A stretch of DNA of 38,460 nucleotides from a virus, in IMG/VR virus record IMGVR_UViG_3300010401_000056, positions 1 through 38,460 of that record, one strand, 5' to 3'. This document shows positions 8,038 to 15,086 of this stretch, piece by piece (positions within the stretch are counted from its first letter, which is position 1; each line of letters starts with the position of its first letter). Both the position numbers and the translations under genes were made by a program. Under the pieces are notes generated by a model. The model ran no database searches. It was not told the DNA's origin and worked only from the letters and a program-made list of their open reading frames with translations.

Positions 8038-8385
8038 AGAGTAATGACACAGTCGGAGTTCGATGCTTACATTGACCAGAAAGCACGTAAAGTGATTGCG
8101 GAAATGTTGAGCGATACCGAACAAAATACCAAGGAGAGCAATAAGATTGATGCTCCTAAAGAGGATATGAAAACATGGGGTGCGAAAAACAGTAAGGGTA
8201 ATTCGGACGTAAATGCCAATTGGACCAAAGGTAAGCCGAGCGGAAAAAAGGATGTTAAGATTAATGGCGAGACATCTGAGACCGATAGGAAGCCAGAAGG
8301 CGGAGTTCAAAAGGCTGAACCAAAATCAGATGAAAATTTGCGTATGCATGGACATAAAGGTACCAAGCCAAGTTTTAGCGCCTAA
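8032..8385 (+). CDS. Hypothetical hydrophilic protein, 117 aa
   Basis: The N-terminal 40 residues look helical (MTQSEFDAYIDQKARKVIAEML). The remaining 75 are low-complexity, rich in K, G, E, D, S and N (GVQKAEPKSDENLRMHGHKG), and probably disordered. No family is recognised. The gene ends 52 bases before a strong intrinsic terminator, so it is the last gene of its transcript. The start follows the shared leader element at 8017-8037. Confidence 0.65.
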   Translation: MPRVMTQSEFDAYIDQKARKVIAEMLSDTEQNTKESNKIDAPKEDMKTWGAKNSKGNSDVNANWTKGKPSGKKDVKINGETSETDRKPEGGVQKAEPKSDENLRMHGHKGTKPSFSA

Positions 8386-8437
8386 GAATACTTCTCCGAA
8401 TCGTTCCACGAGACGGAATTTACAATTGAACACAATG

Positions 8438-8472
8438 CCTCTTTGCTTTTATTAGCAAAGAGGTTTTTGTTT
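8438..8472 (+). terminator. Intrinsic (rho-independent) terminator
   Basis: CCTCTTTGCT (8438-8447) pairs exactly with AGCAAAGAGG (8454-8463) over a TTTATT loop, followed directly by TTTTTGTTT. It closes the upstream gene run before the ribonucleotide reductase gene, which must therefore have its own promoter within 8473-8572. I see no clear -35/-10 pair there. Confidence 0.9.
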
Positions 8473-8572
8473 GAGTTTCTGCCTTAGAGCCACTCATTCT
8501 GAGTATAGCAAGATACTACTTATCATGAATTACAGTGCTAACAGATATTAAACACGAATTTACAGACACACA

Positions 8573-11500
8573 ATGATGAAGAAGACAACGAGTCTTGAGA
8601 TTGATACAATTGTTACATCCACAACATCAAATTTACCAACCCAAACAATATTTTCCAATGATTTTTCACGAGAGATTTGGGAAACCACATATAAACATTT
8701 TACGGATAGTAATATAGATGAAACATTTCGACGTATTGCAAAAGCAATTGCATCTGTAGAAAAAGAAGAAGTACGTCAGAAATGGGAAGATAAATTTTAC
8801 GACCTTTTGTGTGATTTCAAAATAACAGCAGGTGGTAGAATTATTTCTAATGCGGGTGCTGGATATAAAGGCACCACAGCCATAAACTGTTTTGTTGGTA
8901 CGAAACCAAAATATGACCAAGATTCTCTAGAAGGTATTTTTGCGGTACTACTGGCCCAAGCTCAAACCCTAAAATCAGAAGGTGGATGGGGCATGAATTT
9001 TTCTTTCATACGTCCGCGTGGTTCTTTCATTCATGGTATTGGTGTCGAAACTCCGGGAGCAATAAAGTACATGGAGTTATTTGACAAATCTTCCGACATT
9101 ATTACTTCTGGGTCCGGGAAAAAGTCAAAAGTCAAAGAAGCGAAAGGAAAGATTCGTAAAGGGGCGATGATGTCTGTTTTGGACTGTTGGCATCCTGATA
9201 TTGAAGAATTTATTACAGCAAAACTCCAACCGGAAAGATTGCAAAAATTCAATATGTCCGTCAATTGTTCGAATGAATTCATGGATAAAATTCTTCGTAT
9301 TGAAGAATTGAAACATGCTCTAGAAGAATTTACGAAGACCGATTTCGTATTTGAAAATGGTGCGCCGATAATAAATGAAAAATTGGAAGCACTAAAAAAA
9401 GAAGATAGATGGGATTTGATTTTTCCGGATACGCAACATCCAAAGTACAAAGAAGAATGGGACGGTAACATTAGTCTTTGGAAAGAGAAAGGGTATTCTG
9501 TTGTAGTTCACAAGACAATTAAAGCTTCTTCTCTATGGGAACTTATTATGCGTTCAACATATAATCGTAATGACCCCGGAGTTCTTTTTCTGGATGTTGC
9601 CAACAAGACGCATTGCGCCTCTTACGCTAAAGACGCCTTCATTCAAGCAACAAACCCATGTCTTGCTGAAGGTACTTTTGTGAATACTCCAAATGGCTAT
9701 AGACAAATTGAAACTCTTAAAGTTGGAGAAGAAATATCAACATTGCATCCAAATGGATATGAGCCAATACATTCAATTGAAAAGCACGAAAAGACCCCAG
9801 TATTTAAGGTTATATTTTCAGATGGTGGAGAACAAATTGCAACTGCTGCTCACAGATATCATGTTCAGCGTAAAGGTTTTACATCTGGTAAATTTGTAGA
9901 GAAGTTACGACTCGATGAAATCAATATAGGGGACTTTATTCACGTTGAACCTACCAATTTTAAAAATACACAACTAGATGTCAAAGAATATGAGATGGGT
10001 TTGATGTTTGGAATTTTGTTAGGAGATGGTTCATGCGGGAAAAACTTCAAGATAGCAACATCCACGGCTGATTCAGAATACAATCAAGCAATAAAGGATT
10101 TGTTTGTTCGAAATGGATTTGAGTTTAATGCTGACGATAAAGCATCTGATGGAAGTAAATCTCTTTATTTGTGTTTTTCTTCCGATTCATCTAATCTTCT
10201 CAGAAATACGTTCAATATTCCTGATGGTTTTGAGTCTTCTACAAAAAAATTAATAGATAAGAGTCATAGCTATTCTTATTCTGTTGGTGTTATCAATGGA
10301 CTCCTCGCAACTGATGGAAACGTAAATTTGAAATCAAATCATCCTCAGATTAGATTTGATACTTGTTCAAAGGATTTGGCGATTGATATTAGACGAATGT
10401 TATTGTCGATTGGTGTTCATGGTAGAATAACTTCATCATGGTCAGAAGGTGGTACAATTGATGGTCGAGAAATTGGTCGAGAAATTGTTCGAAAATTTCC
10501 AAAGTATACGGTAGGTGTATCTGGATTTGATTTTAAAACTTTGGCTGCATTGTGTTATGAAAATATCAATTCAAGCAAGCAACAGAAGATTAAAACGGCA
10601 CTATATGCTGCCAAACTTTCTGGTAACTCTCGTAGTGCTCAGGTTCTATCAATAGAATCGTTTGGAGAAGCAACGGTTTATGATTTACACTGTACGGAAA
10701 GTGACACTTGGATAACTGATGGATATGTTCAACAGGGATGTGGCGAACAATGTCTTCCGTTTGGAAATGTATGTAATTTGGGGTCTTTGAACATGACCCA
10801 GTTTGTTGACGTAAAAAATGGTTGTTTCGATTTGGAAAAAATAAAAGCATACGTCCCAATTGCTGTTCGGTTTTTGGATAATGTGAACGAATACACCACT
10901 GCTCCACTTCCAGAATATGTCGAGGCAATTCGGAATAGACGACGTATAGGACTTGGTGTTATGGGTTGGGGTTCTGCTCTTTACATGTTAAAGGTTCGAT
11001 TTGCTTCTGATGAAGCGGAACGACTTAAAGATGAATTGGAGAGAATGATTACGCATACTGCGGTTGAAGCATCAATCGAACTTGCAATTGAAAAAGGCAT
11101 GTTCCGAGATTGTGGGCCGGAAAAACACGCTGAGGCGTATTTCTGGAAACAGATTGATTTACCAAAGACAACAATCAATAAAATTAAGAAGCACGGCATT
11201 CGCAATTCAGCGTTGTTTTCGATTCAGCCAACCGGTAATACGTCTATTCTTGCAAATATTGTGAGTGGCGGTCTAGAGCCTGTATTTCTTCATGAGTATA
11301 TTAGAACCTCTATTGTTCAGGATGTTCCGGAGCATATCCAATCAGAGTGTCCAAAATATTGGGAAGGCGAATTCAAGGAAACCGAATTGTTCAAGTTCGC
11401 AAAAGAAGGGTCAGATACAATTCTTCGTGGCGTAGATGCAAGCGGAGTTGTTTACAAGATTGATAAGAATAGAGGACTAACAAAAGAGACTTTGTGTGAA

Positions 11501-12328
11501 GATTATGGTGTGCGCTATCTTAAAGAGATTGGTCAGTGGAATCCAAAAGCGAATTGGGCTGTAACAACCGAACAATTGTCTGTTGAAGAGCACCTTAGAG
11601 ATTTGAAAGGTTTTGCGAAGTGGTTAGACTCCTCATGTAGTAAGACAGTTAATCTTCCCAATGACTATCCATTTGAAGCATTTGAAAACACTTACCTTGA
11701 TGCTTATAAGAGTGGAGTTTTGAAAGGAATTACGACGTATCGCGCAGGTACGATGACGAATGTTCTTTCTGCTAAAGAAGAAACACATGAGGAAGATGCA
11801 CAATCAATTCAAAAGACCAAAGCTCCGAAGCGCCCAAAAGAATTAGAAGCAGAACTCCATCACTTTACATTAAATAAACAACGATATTATGTAGTGGTTG
11901 GATTGATGAATACGGACCCTTATGAAGTATTTACTGGAATCAATCATAATGAAGATGGCGATATTTACATTCCAAAGACAGTAAAAGAAGGTTCAATTGT
12001 AAAACATAAGCGCGGAGAATATTCATTTAGGTCTAACGACCAAGATTATCTTCTTACAAATAGTCATGCTGATGATACAGCCGATGCTTTGACTCGTATT
12101 ATTAGTTGTGCTCTTCGTCATGGTTCTCCATTGGAATTTATAGTTGACCAGTTGAGTAAGACGAAAGGACCAATGACGACGTTTTCAAAGATTCTGTCTC
12201 GAACGGTAAAAAAATATATTAAAGATGGACGCGTTTCTGGAGACGATTGCCCGAACTGTTCAAAAAAGCTGACATTCTCTGAGGGTTGCAAACTCTGCAT
12301 CTCTTGTGGATATTCTGCTTGTAACTAA
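8573..12328 (+). CDS. nrdJ: Class II (B12-dependent) ribonucleotide reductase with in-frame intein
   Basis: The precursor has 1251 residues; without the intein at 363-722 it has 891. The enzyme reduces ribonucleotides to deoxyribonucleotides using adenosylcobalamin. Seen: ITAGGRIISNAGAG (84-97), a half-cystine candidate Cys106 in INCFVG, and the catalytic NPCGE motif split by the intein: Asn361-Pro362 before it, Cys723-Gly-Glu725 after it. In family members this Cys carries the thiyl radical. CNLGSLNM follows. The C-terminus has CPNC...CKLCISCGYSAC (Cys1226, 1229, 1239, 1242, 1245, 1250), the cysteine-rich tail typical of bacterial NrdJ. No NrdB-type subunit gene is near, which fits class II. 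The gene has its own transcript region after the 8438 terminator. Activity depends on splicing, which is doubtful (see intein). Confidence 0.9.
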   Translation: MMKKTTSLEIDTIVTSTTSNLPTQTIFSNDFSREIWETTYKHFTDSNIDETFRRIAKAIASVEKEEVRQKWEDKFYDLLCDFKITAGGRIISNAGAGYKGTTAINCFVGTKPKYDQDSLEGIFAVLLAQAQTLKSEGGWGMNFSFIRPRGSFIHGIGVETPGAIKYMELFDKSSDIITSGSGKKSKVKEAKGKIRKGAMMSVLDCWHPDIEEFITAKLQPERLQKFNMSVNCSNEFMDKILRIEELKHALEEFTKTDFVFENGAPIINEKLEALKKEDRWDLIFPDTQHPKYKEEWDGNISLWKEKGYSVVVHKTIKASSLWELIMRSTYNRNDPGVLFLDVANKTHCASYAKDAFIQATNPCLAEGTFVNTPNGYRQIETLKVGEEISTLHPNGYEPIHSIEKHEKTPVFKVIFSDGGEQIATAAHRYHVQRKGFTSGKFVEKLRLDEINIGDFIHVEPTNFKNTQLDVKEYEMGLMFGILLGDGSCGKNFKIATSTADSEYNQAIKDLFVRNGFEFNADDKASDGSKSLYLCFSSDSSNLLRNTFNIPDGFESSTKKLIDKSHSYSYSVGVINGLLATDGNVNLKSNHPQIRFDTCSKDLAIDIRRMLLSIGVHGRITSSWSEGGTIDGREIGREIVRKFPKYTVGVSGFDFKTLAALCYENINSSKQQKIKTALYAAKLSGNSRSAQVLSIESFGEATVYDLHCTESDTWITDGYVQQGCGEQCLPFGNVCNLGSLNMTQFVDVKNGCFDLEKIKAYVPIAVRFLDNVNEYTTAPLPEYVEAIRNRRRIGLGVMGWGSALYMLKVRFASDEAERLKDELERMITHTAVEASIELAIEKGMFRDCGPEKHAEAYFWKQIDLPKTTINKIKKHGIRNSALFSIQPTGNTSILANIVSGGLEPVFLHEYIRTSIVQDVPEHIQSECPKYWEGEFKETELFKFAKEGSDTILRGVDASGVVYKIDKNRGLTKETLCEDYGVRYLKEIGQWNPKANWAVTTEQLSVEEHLRDLKGFAKWLDSSCSKTVNLPNDYPFEAFENTYLDAYKSGVLKGITTYRAGTMTNVLSAKEETHEEDAQSIQKTKAPKRPKELEAELHHFTLNKQRYYVVVGLMNTDPYEVFTGINHNEDGDIYIPKTVKEGSIVKHKRGEYSFRSNDQDYLLTNSHADDTADALTRIISCALRHGSPLEFIVDQLSKTKGPMTTFSKILSRTVKKYIKDGRVSGDDCPNCSKKLTFSEGCKLCISCGYSACN
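9659..10738 (+). mobile_element. LAGLIDADG intein within the ribonucleotide reductase
   Basis: This 360-residue insert begins with Cys1 (CLAEGTFVNTPNGYRQIETL) and has a block B TAAH (62-65), with the pairing Thr and His expected for N-S acyl shift. Two homing-endonuclease motifs are present: FGILLGDGS (117-125) and VINGLLATDGNV (211-222). A block F-like VYDLHCTESDTW starts at 340. The end reads TDGYVQQG followed by the extein Cys. Aligned with the usual end (…VHN|C), the penultimate His is Gln, the final Asn is Gly, and the block F His appears as Thr. It is inserted between Pro and Cys of NPCGE. It may be a variant-splicing, cleavage-only or defective intein. Confidence 0.88.
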
Positions 12329-12335
12329 ATCAATT

Positions 12336-12584
12336 ATGGAACAAGAGAAATTAGACGAACTATATGATTTGAAAAATGATTATGTAGTCAAGATTACGAA
12401 TCGCTGTATTGAACTTTTCCCAAGTAAATGGGAAGGTGTATCAAAGGACATATTGTACAATCATAACGAAGATGAATGGGTTCATGATGCCGTTCTATCT
12501 GATTTGCTTTCAGAGTTAAAACAGATAGAGAAAAGCATTCAAGTTGTGAATCCTTTTGATGCTTGGGTTGATGAGTTTTCTTGA
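12336..12584 (+). CDS. Hypothetical protein, 82 aa
   Basis: The start ATG at 12336 is 7 bases after the reductase stop. An upstream in-frame ATG at 12306 lies inside the reductase gene and is less likely. The protein is acidic and largely helical (DDEL-like segments: LSDLLSELKQIEKSIQVV). A small protein directly behind nrdJ could be co-expressed with it, but no reductase partner family (thioredoxin, glutaredoxin, NrdI) is recognisable: it has a single Cys and no CxxC. Confidence 0.6.
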   Translation: MEQEKLDELYDLKNDYVVKITNRCIELFPSKWEGVSKDILYNHNEDEWVHDAVLSDLLSELKQIEKSIQVVNPFDAWVDEFS

Positions 12585-12692
12585 GAATTTCTGGAACTAA
12601 AATCATACTATGTTTGTAGTATATCCAAGAGAGTTCATAGGTTTGTTCGGGTTTGATTTCTTCCAGATTACAGAATTCGAACAAACCTTTAT
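12585..12692 (+). other. Non-coding gap before tRNA-like gene, with 10-bp inverted repeat
   Basis: No gene is seen. GGTTTGTTCG (12640-12649) pairs exactly with CGAACAAACC (12678-12687) around 28 bases, followed by TTTAT. An imperfect inner pairing (GATTTCT with AGAATTC) would extend it. It may be a weak terminator or a processing hairpin ahead of the tRNA. A smaller inverted repeat, ATACTA/TAGTAT, lies near 12606-12621. Confidence 0.45.
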
Positions 12693-12764
12693 GGTGCATT
12701 AGCTCAAGCCAGAGCGTAGAGTCTCTAAAACTTTGAGATGCGAGTGCAAGTCTCGCATGCACCG
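12693..12764 (+). tRNA. Candidate tRNA with CUA anticodon (amber suppressor), atypical
   Basis: The acceptor stem GGTGCAT/ATGCACC is 7 bp and perfect. The D-stem is GCTC/GAGC, the anticodon stem AGAGT/ACTTT (one G-T), and the anticodon loop CTCTAAA, so positions 34-36 are CUA. The variable loop has 5 nt, and the T-stem GCGAG/CTCGC is perfect. Oddities: the D-loop AAGCCA lacks the usual GG; the T-loop is TGCAAGT, not TTCAAAT-like; there is one extra base between D and anticodon stems; and no CCA is encoded after the G discriminator. The D-loop GC and T-loop GC could pair as a substitute for the usual G18-G19 contacts. The call is moderate, since it could be a degenerate tRNA. Confidence 0.6.
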
Positions 12765-12805
12765 CAAAGAAGACGGTTTACAGGAAACGATAAATACACA
12801 GGTCC

Positions 12806-13462
12806 GTGTTTAATCCAACAGGTCTAGAACAAAGTATTCTTTTCGATAAACATTCTTTTGCAAACATTGTTGCAAAAGACATTGATATAGAAATTCATAT
12901 TCGAGAAGAAGCAAATGCAGATTTGCGAAGCTCACTTTCATCTACTCGAAATACTATCGAATCGTATACCAGATACAAGGATGACATTCCTGCATACAAG
13001 AAATTGCAACTGGAAATCATTGCGCAATATATTTCGGATGCTTCTCAATTGAGAAGCACAAATTTGGCTTTGATTAAAAGCTTGAAAAAGGCGCTAGAAC
13101 GTCTTTCACGTCACGCAAAGAGTTTGACCAAATATGGAATTTCTTTTATCAAGGAGTATTTTGAAGAACAGTTGGGAAGATTGGACCGCCGAGCCAATGA
13201 AATAAATCGTTCTATTGAAACGTATGAGCGTGACCGGAATTCAATGGAACATACTGAAGATGATGAATTGCGTGATACTCTTCACAACCTGATATCAATC
13301 AATAGAAAATTGGCGAGTGATTATGAACTTTCTATTTCAGAAAACAAATTGAAGATTGCAGAGTTGAAGATTCTGAAAAATCTGGCCCATTCTGGAAAGC
13401 TTATGGAAGAACCGCAAACCAAAGTTACAAAGTCCAAACGAAAATTGTTAGCAACAATTTAA
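12806..13462 (+). CDS. Hypothetical coiled-coil protein, 218 aa, GTG start
   Basis: GTG at 12806 starts MFNPTGLEQS. From about residue 35 to 205 the sequence is almost continuously helical, with heptad-like spacing (LRSTNLALIKSLKKALERLS, YGISFIKEYFEEQLGRLDRR), and then a basic tail (TKSKRKLLATI). No cysteines, membrane segment or enzyme motif are seen. ATAAATA at 12790-12796 lies just upstream and resembles the core of T4-type late promoters. The function is unknown; scaffold or structural coiled coil is possible. Confidence 0.7.
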   Translation: MFNPTGLEQSILFDKHSFANIVAKDIDIEIHIREEANADLRSSLSSTRNTIESYTRYKDDIPAYKKLQLEIIAQYISDASQLRSTNLALIKSLKKALERLSRHAKSLTKYGISFIKEYFEEQLGRLDRRANEINRSIETYERDRNSMEHTEDDELRDTLHNLISINRKLASDYELSISENKLKIAELKILKNLAHSGKLMEEPQTKVTKSKRKLLATI

Positions 13463-13473
13463 CATATAAACAC

Positions 13474-13848
13474 ATGTCGAAACCAGCATCTAAAACATAT
13501 TACGAACGCATTAAAAATAAGCGCATATCCAATCCATCTCAAATAACCGAACAAGTCAATAATGACTGGTCAACTAGTCGCAGCGGATTTGCAGCCTATA
13601 TCTCACATCGTCCACAATTTAAGAAGGGCACACTTGCATTGCAGGTTCGTCAATATCTTGGAAAGCGAACGAAGCCAGCATCTATCAATGATATTGCTTC
13701 TGCTATAATGAAGACTCGTGAATACAGCAATGAGCGTTCAGCACGTCGCAGTACGTCTCGTGTTCTTGGTCAACTTGTTAATTGGCGCATTATAGAGCCT
13801 CAGAAGACGACTCCTGTTAGCTTTATCTTGAAAAGGTCCGAGGTCTGA
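13474..13848 (+). CDS. Hypothetical basic protein, possible winged-helix
   Basis: The protein has 124 residues. The region about 55-115 (GTLALQVRQYLGKRTKPASI, then ASAIMKTREYSNERSARRST and SRVLGQLVNWRIIE) has the helix spacing of a winged helix-turn-helix domain: a helix, a helix pair, then a strand with a turn. It is basic throughout, which fits nucleic-acid binding. It starts 11 bases after the coiled-coil gene. The domain call is tentative and from pattern only. Confidence 0.65.
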   Translation: MSKPASKTYYERIKNKRISNPSQITEQVNNDWSTSRSGFAAYISHRPQFKKGTLALQVRQYLGKRTKPASINDIASAIMKTREYSNERSARRSTSRVLGQLVNWRIIEPQKTTPVSFILKRSEV

Positions 13849-13874
13849 TTGAATTCTCGTTAGTTGTGTTGAAC

Positions 13875-13940
13875 TTTGCAAGGACTCACGTTGTTACATA
13901 GTATATAAATTTTACTAAATACAACGTGAGTCCTCGCAAA
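13875..13940 (+). promoter_or_regulatory. 20-bp inverted repeat covering the GTG start of the next gene
   Basis: Bases 13875-13894 and 13921-13940 are reverse complements at 19 of 20 positions, around a very AT-rich 26-base loop containing TAGTATATAAATTTTAC. The right arm includes the GTG start (13926-13928) and the first codons of the gene, so in RNA the start would be locked in a strong stem. In DNA the two arms could be operator half-sites flanking a TATA-like element. Both readings are inference; the repeat itself is seen directly. Confidence 0.6.
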
Positions 13941-14648
13941 CATAAAATTGCAGTCGCAACAAATCGCGACAAAAACAAGCAGTTAAGAGTTGGAAATTTC
14001 AAGACATCAGAAATAAAAATCGCCATACGAACGTATGAAGATATTTATTCTTCTGGTCGATTGAAGCGCAGACCCGGAGCAGCCATTTGGAATTTTTCTT
14101 CATTGAAGAATGTGTATTTTAAGCGCATTCCAAAAGACTTAAAGGTTGGTCCAAATACTCCTGTTGGAACACTACTTTGGATTGCGGATGAATTTGCAGA
14201 GCGTTCCAGAAAGCCGTATATCTTACTCAAACATGTTGAACCTACAGAGTATGATTCTATTGGTGGAGTGGATTTAAGAGAAGATGCCGCTGGTTGTCCA
14301 ACAACAACCAAGTTTTATGAATCCGTATGCATTATACCGGACAAACAACGCAAGAAGCACGTCAAGAAGCAAGAACAGTCGGAAGAATATATTGACAAAC
14401 GCAAAGAAGAGTTGAATGCTCCAAAACCCTCTAAAGAAGAGGTGTTGCTTGGTGGTAAACGTCGCAAGCGTAAAATCAAGCCTACGTCTCTTCCGGTCCC
14501 TATCAAGCCAAAGCGTAAAAAGAGAGTTGTATCTAAACCCAAAACAAAGAGGTCTGTGAATCCCAAACCGAAGGACAAGCCGAAAAAAGTCAAGATTAAA
14601 CCGAAGAGGGTGATTAAGACGAAGATGAAAAAGAAGAAGGGCAAGTGA
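13926..14648 (+). CDS. Hypothetical protein with histone-like Lys/Arg-rich tail
   Basis: The protein has 240 residues with a GTG start inside the inverted repeat. The N-terminal 140 residues form a folded part (TYEDIYSSGRLKRRPGAAIW, VGTLLWIADEFAERS, YILLKHVEPTEYDSIGGVDL). From about 175 to 240 the sequence is a lysine-, arginine- and proline-rich tail (KPKPKDKPKKVKIKPKRVIK type), resembling histone H1 or phage DNA-condensing proteins in composition. Such a tail should bind nucleic acid strongly. No known domain is recognised. The putative hairpin suggests its synthesis is restricted, as would suit a protein that compacts DNA (inference). Confidence 0.75.
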   Translation: MSPRKHKIAVATNRDKNKQLRVGNFKTSEIKIAIRTYEDIYSSGRLKRRPGAAIWNFSSLKNVYFKRIPKDLKVGPNTPVGTLLWIADEFAERSRKPYILLKHVEPTEYDSIGGVDLREDAAGCPTTTKFYESVCIIPDKQRKKHVKKQEQSEEYIDKRKEELNAPKPSKEEVLLGGKRRKRKIKPTSLPVPIKPKRKKRVVSKPKTKRSVNPKPKDKPKKVKIKPKRVIKTKMKKKKGK

Positions 14649-14694
14649 TAACTTGCTAATAGTGATTTGTGTTGATTTGTATTTTAAAATTTGA

Positions 14695-15036
14695 ATGTCC
14701 ATAACCGTCCACCCAGTTGTAAATGAGTTTGGTCAATCTGTCCTTATTATCGAAGGCAAGGAAGATTCCGTATCCAGTCGTGAGTTCGAAATTCTAAAAG
14801 ACTTCTTTAGAAAATTGAATGCGAGAAAGGACAATAAAAAAGTTGTTGTCGGACTCGATTCTTATGAACGTCAAGAACTGTCTTTACCTAGACATCAATT
14901 GCCAGAAAAATATCGACAAGATGATGAGGTGAAATTGAATCTTGTAAATGTAGCACCGGCATTTAAACATACTGTATATGGTCTTATAATTCAAGCAATT
15001 GTTACTAGTGAAGAACTGGTAGTTGAAAGCGATTAG
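14695..15036 (+). CDS. Hypothetical protein, 113 aa, TAG stop
   Basis: The ATG start is 46 bases after the preceding stop. The protein is mixed alpha/beta: SVLIIEGKEDSVSSREFEIL, KKVVVGLDSYERQELSL, FKHTVYGLIIQAIVTSEELV. No catalytic motif or membrane segment is seen. It is the second of only two genes in the window ending in TAG (GAT TAG at 15031-15036). The function is unknown. Confidence 0.65.
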   Translation: MSITVHPVVNEFGQSVLIIEGKEDSVSSREFEILKDFFRKLNARKDNKKVVVGLDSYERQELSLPRHQLPEKYRQDDEVKLNLVNVAPAFKHTVYGLIIQAIVTSEELVVESD

Positions 15037-15086
15037 TTTGCTCTTGCTCTTGTAGTTGATGTTGTGTTTAAAAGCAGTTATAATGC

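Noticed and set aside
12640-12687. A second tRNA, because GGTTTGT and ACAAACC could be an acceptor stem
   Set aside because: The span is only 48 bases, too short for D, anticodon and T arms. It is a hairpin.
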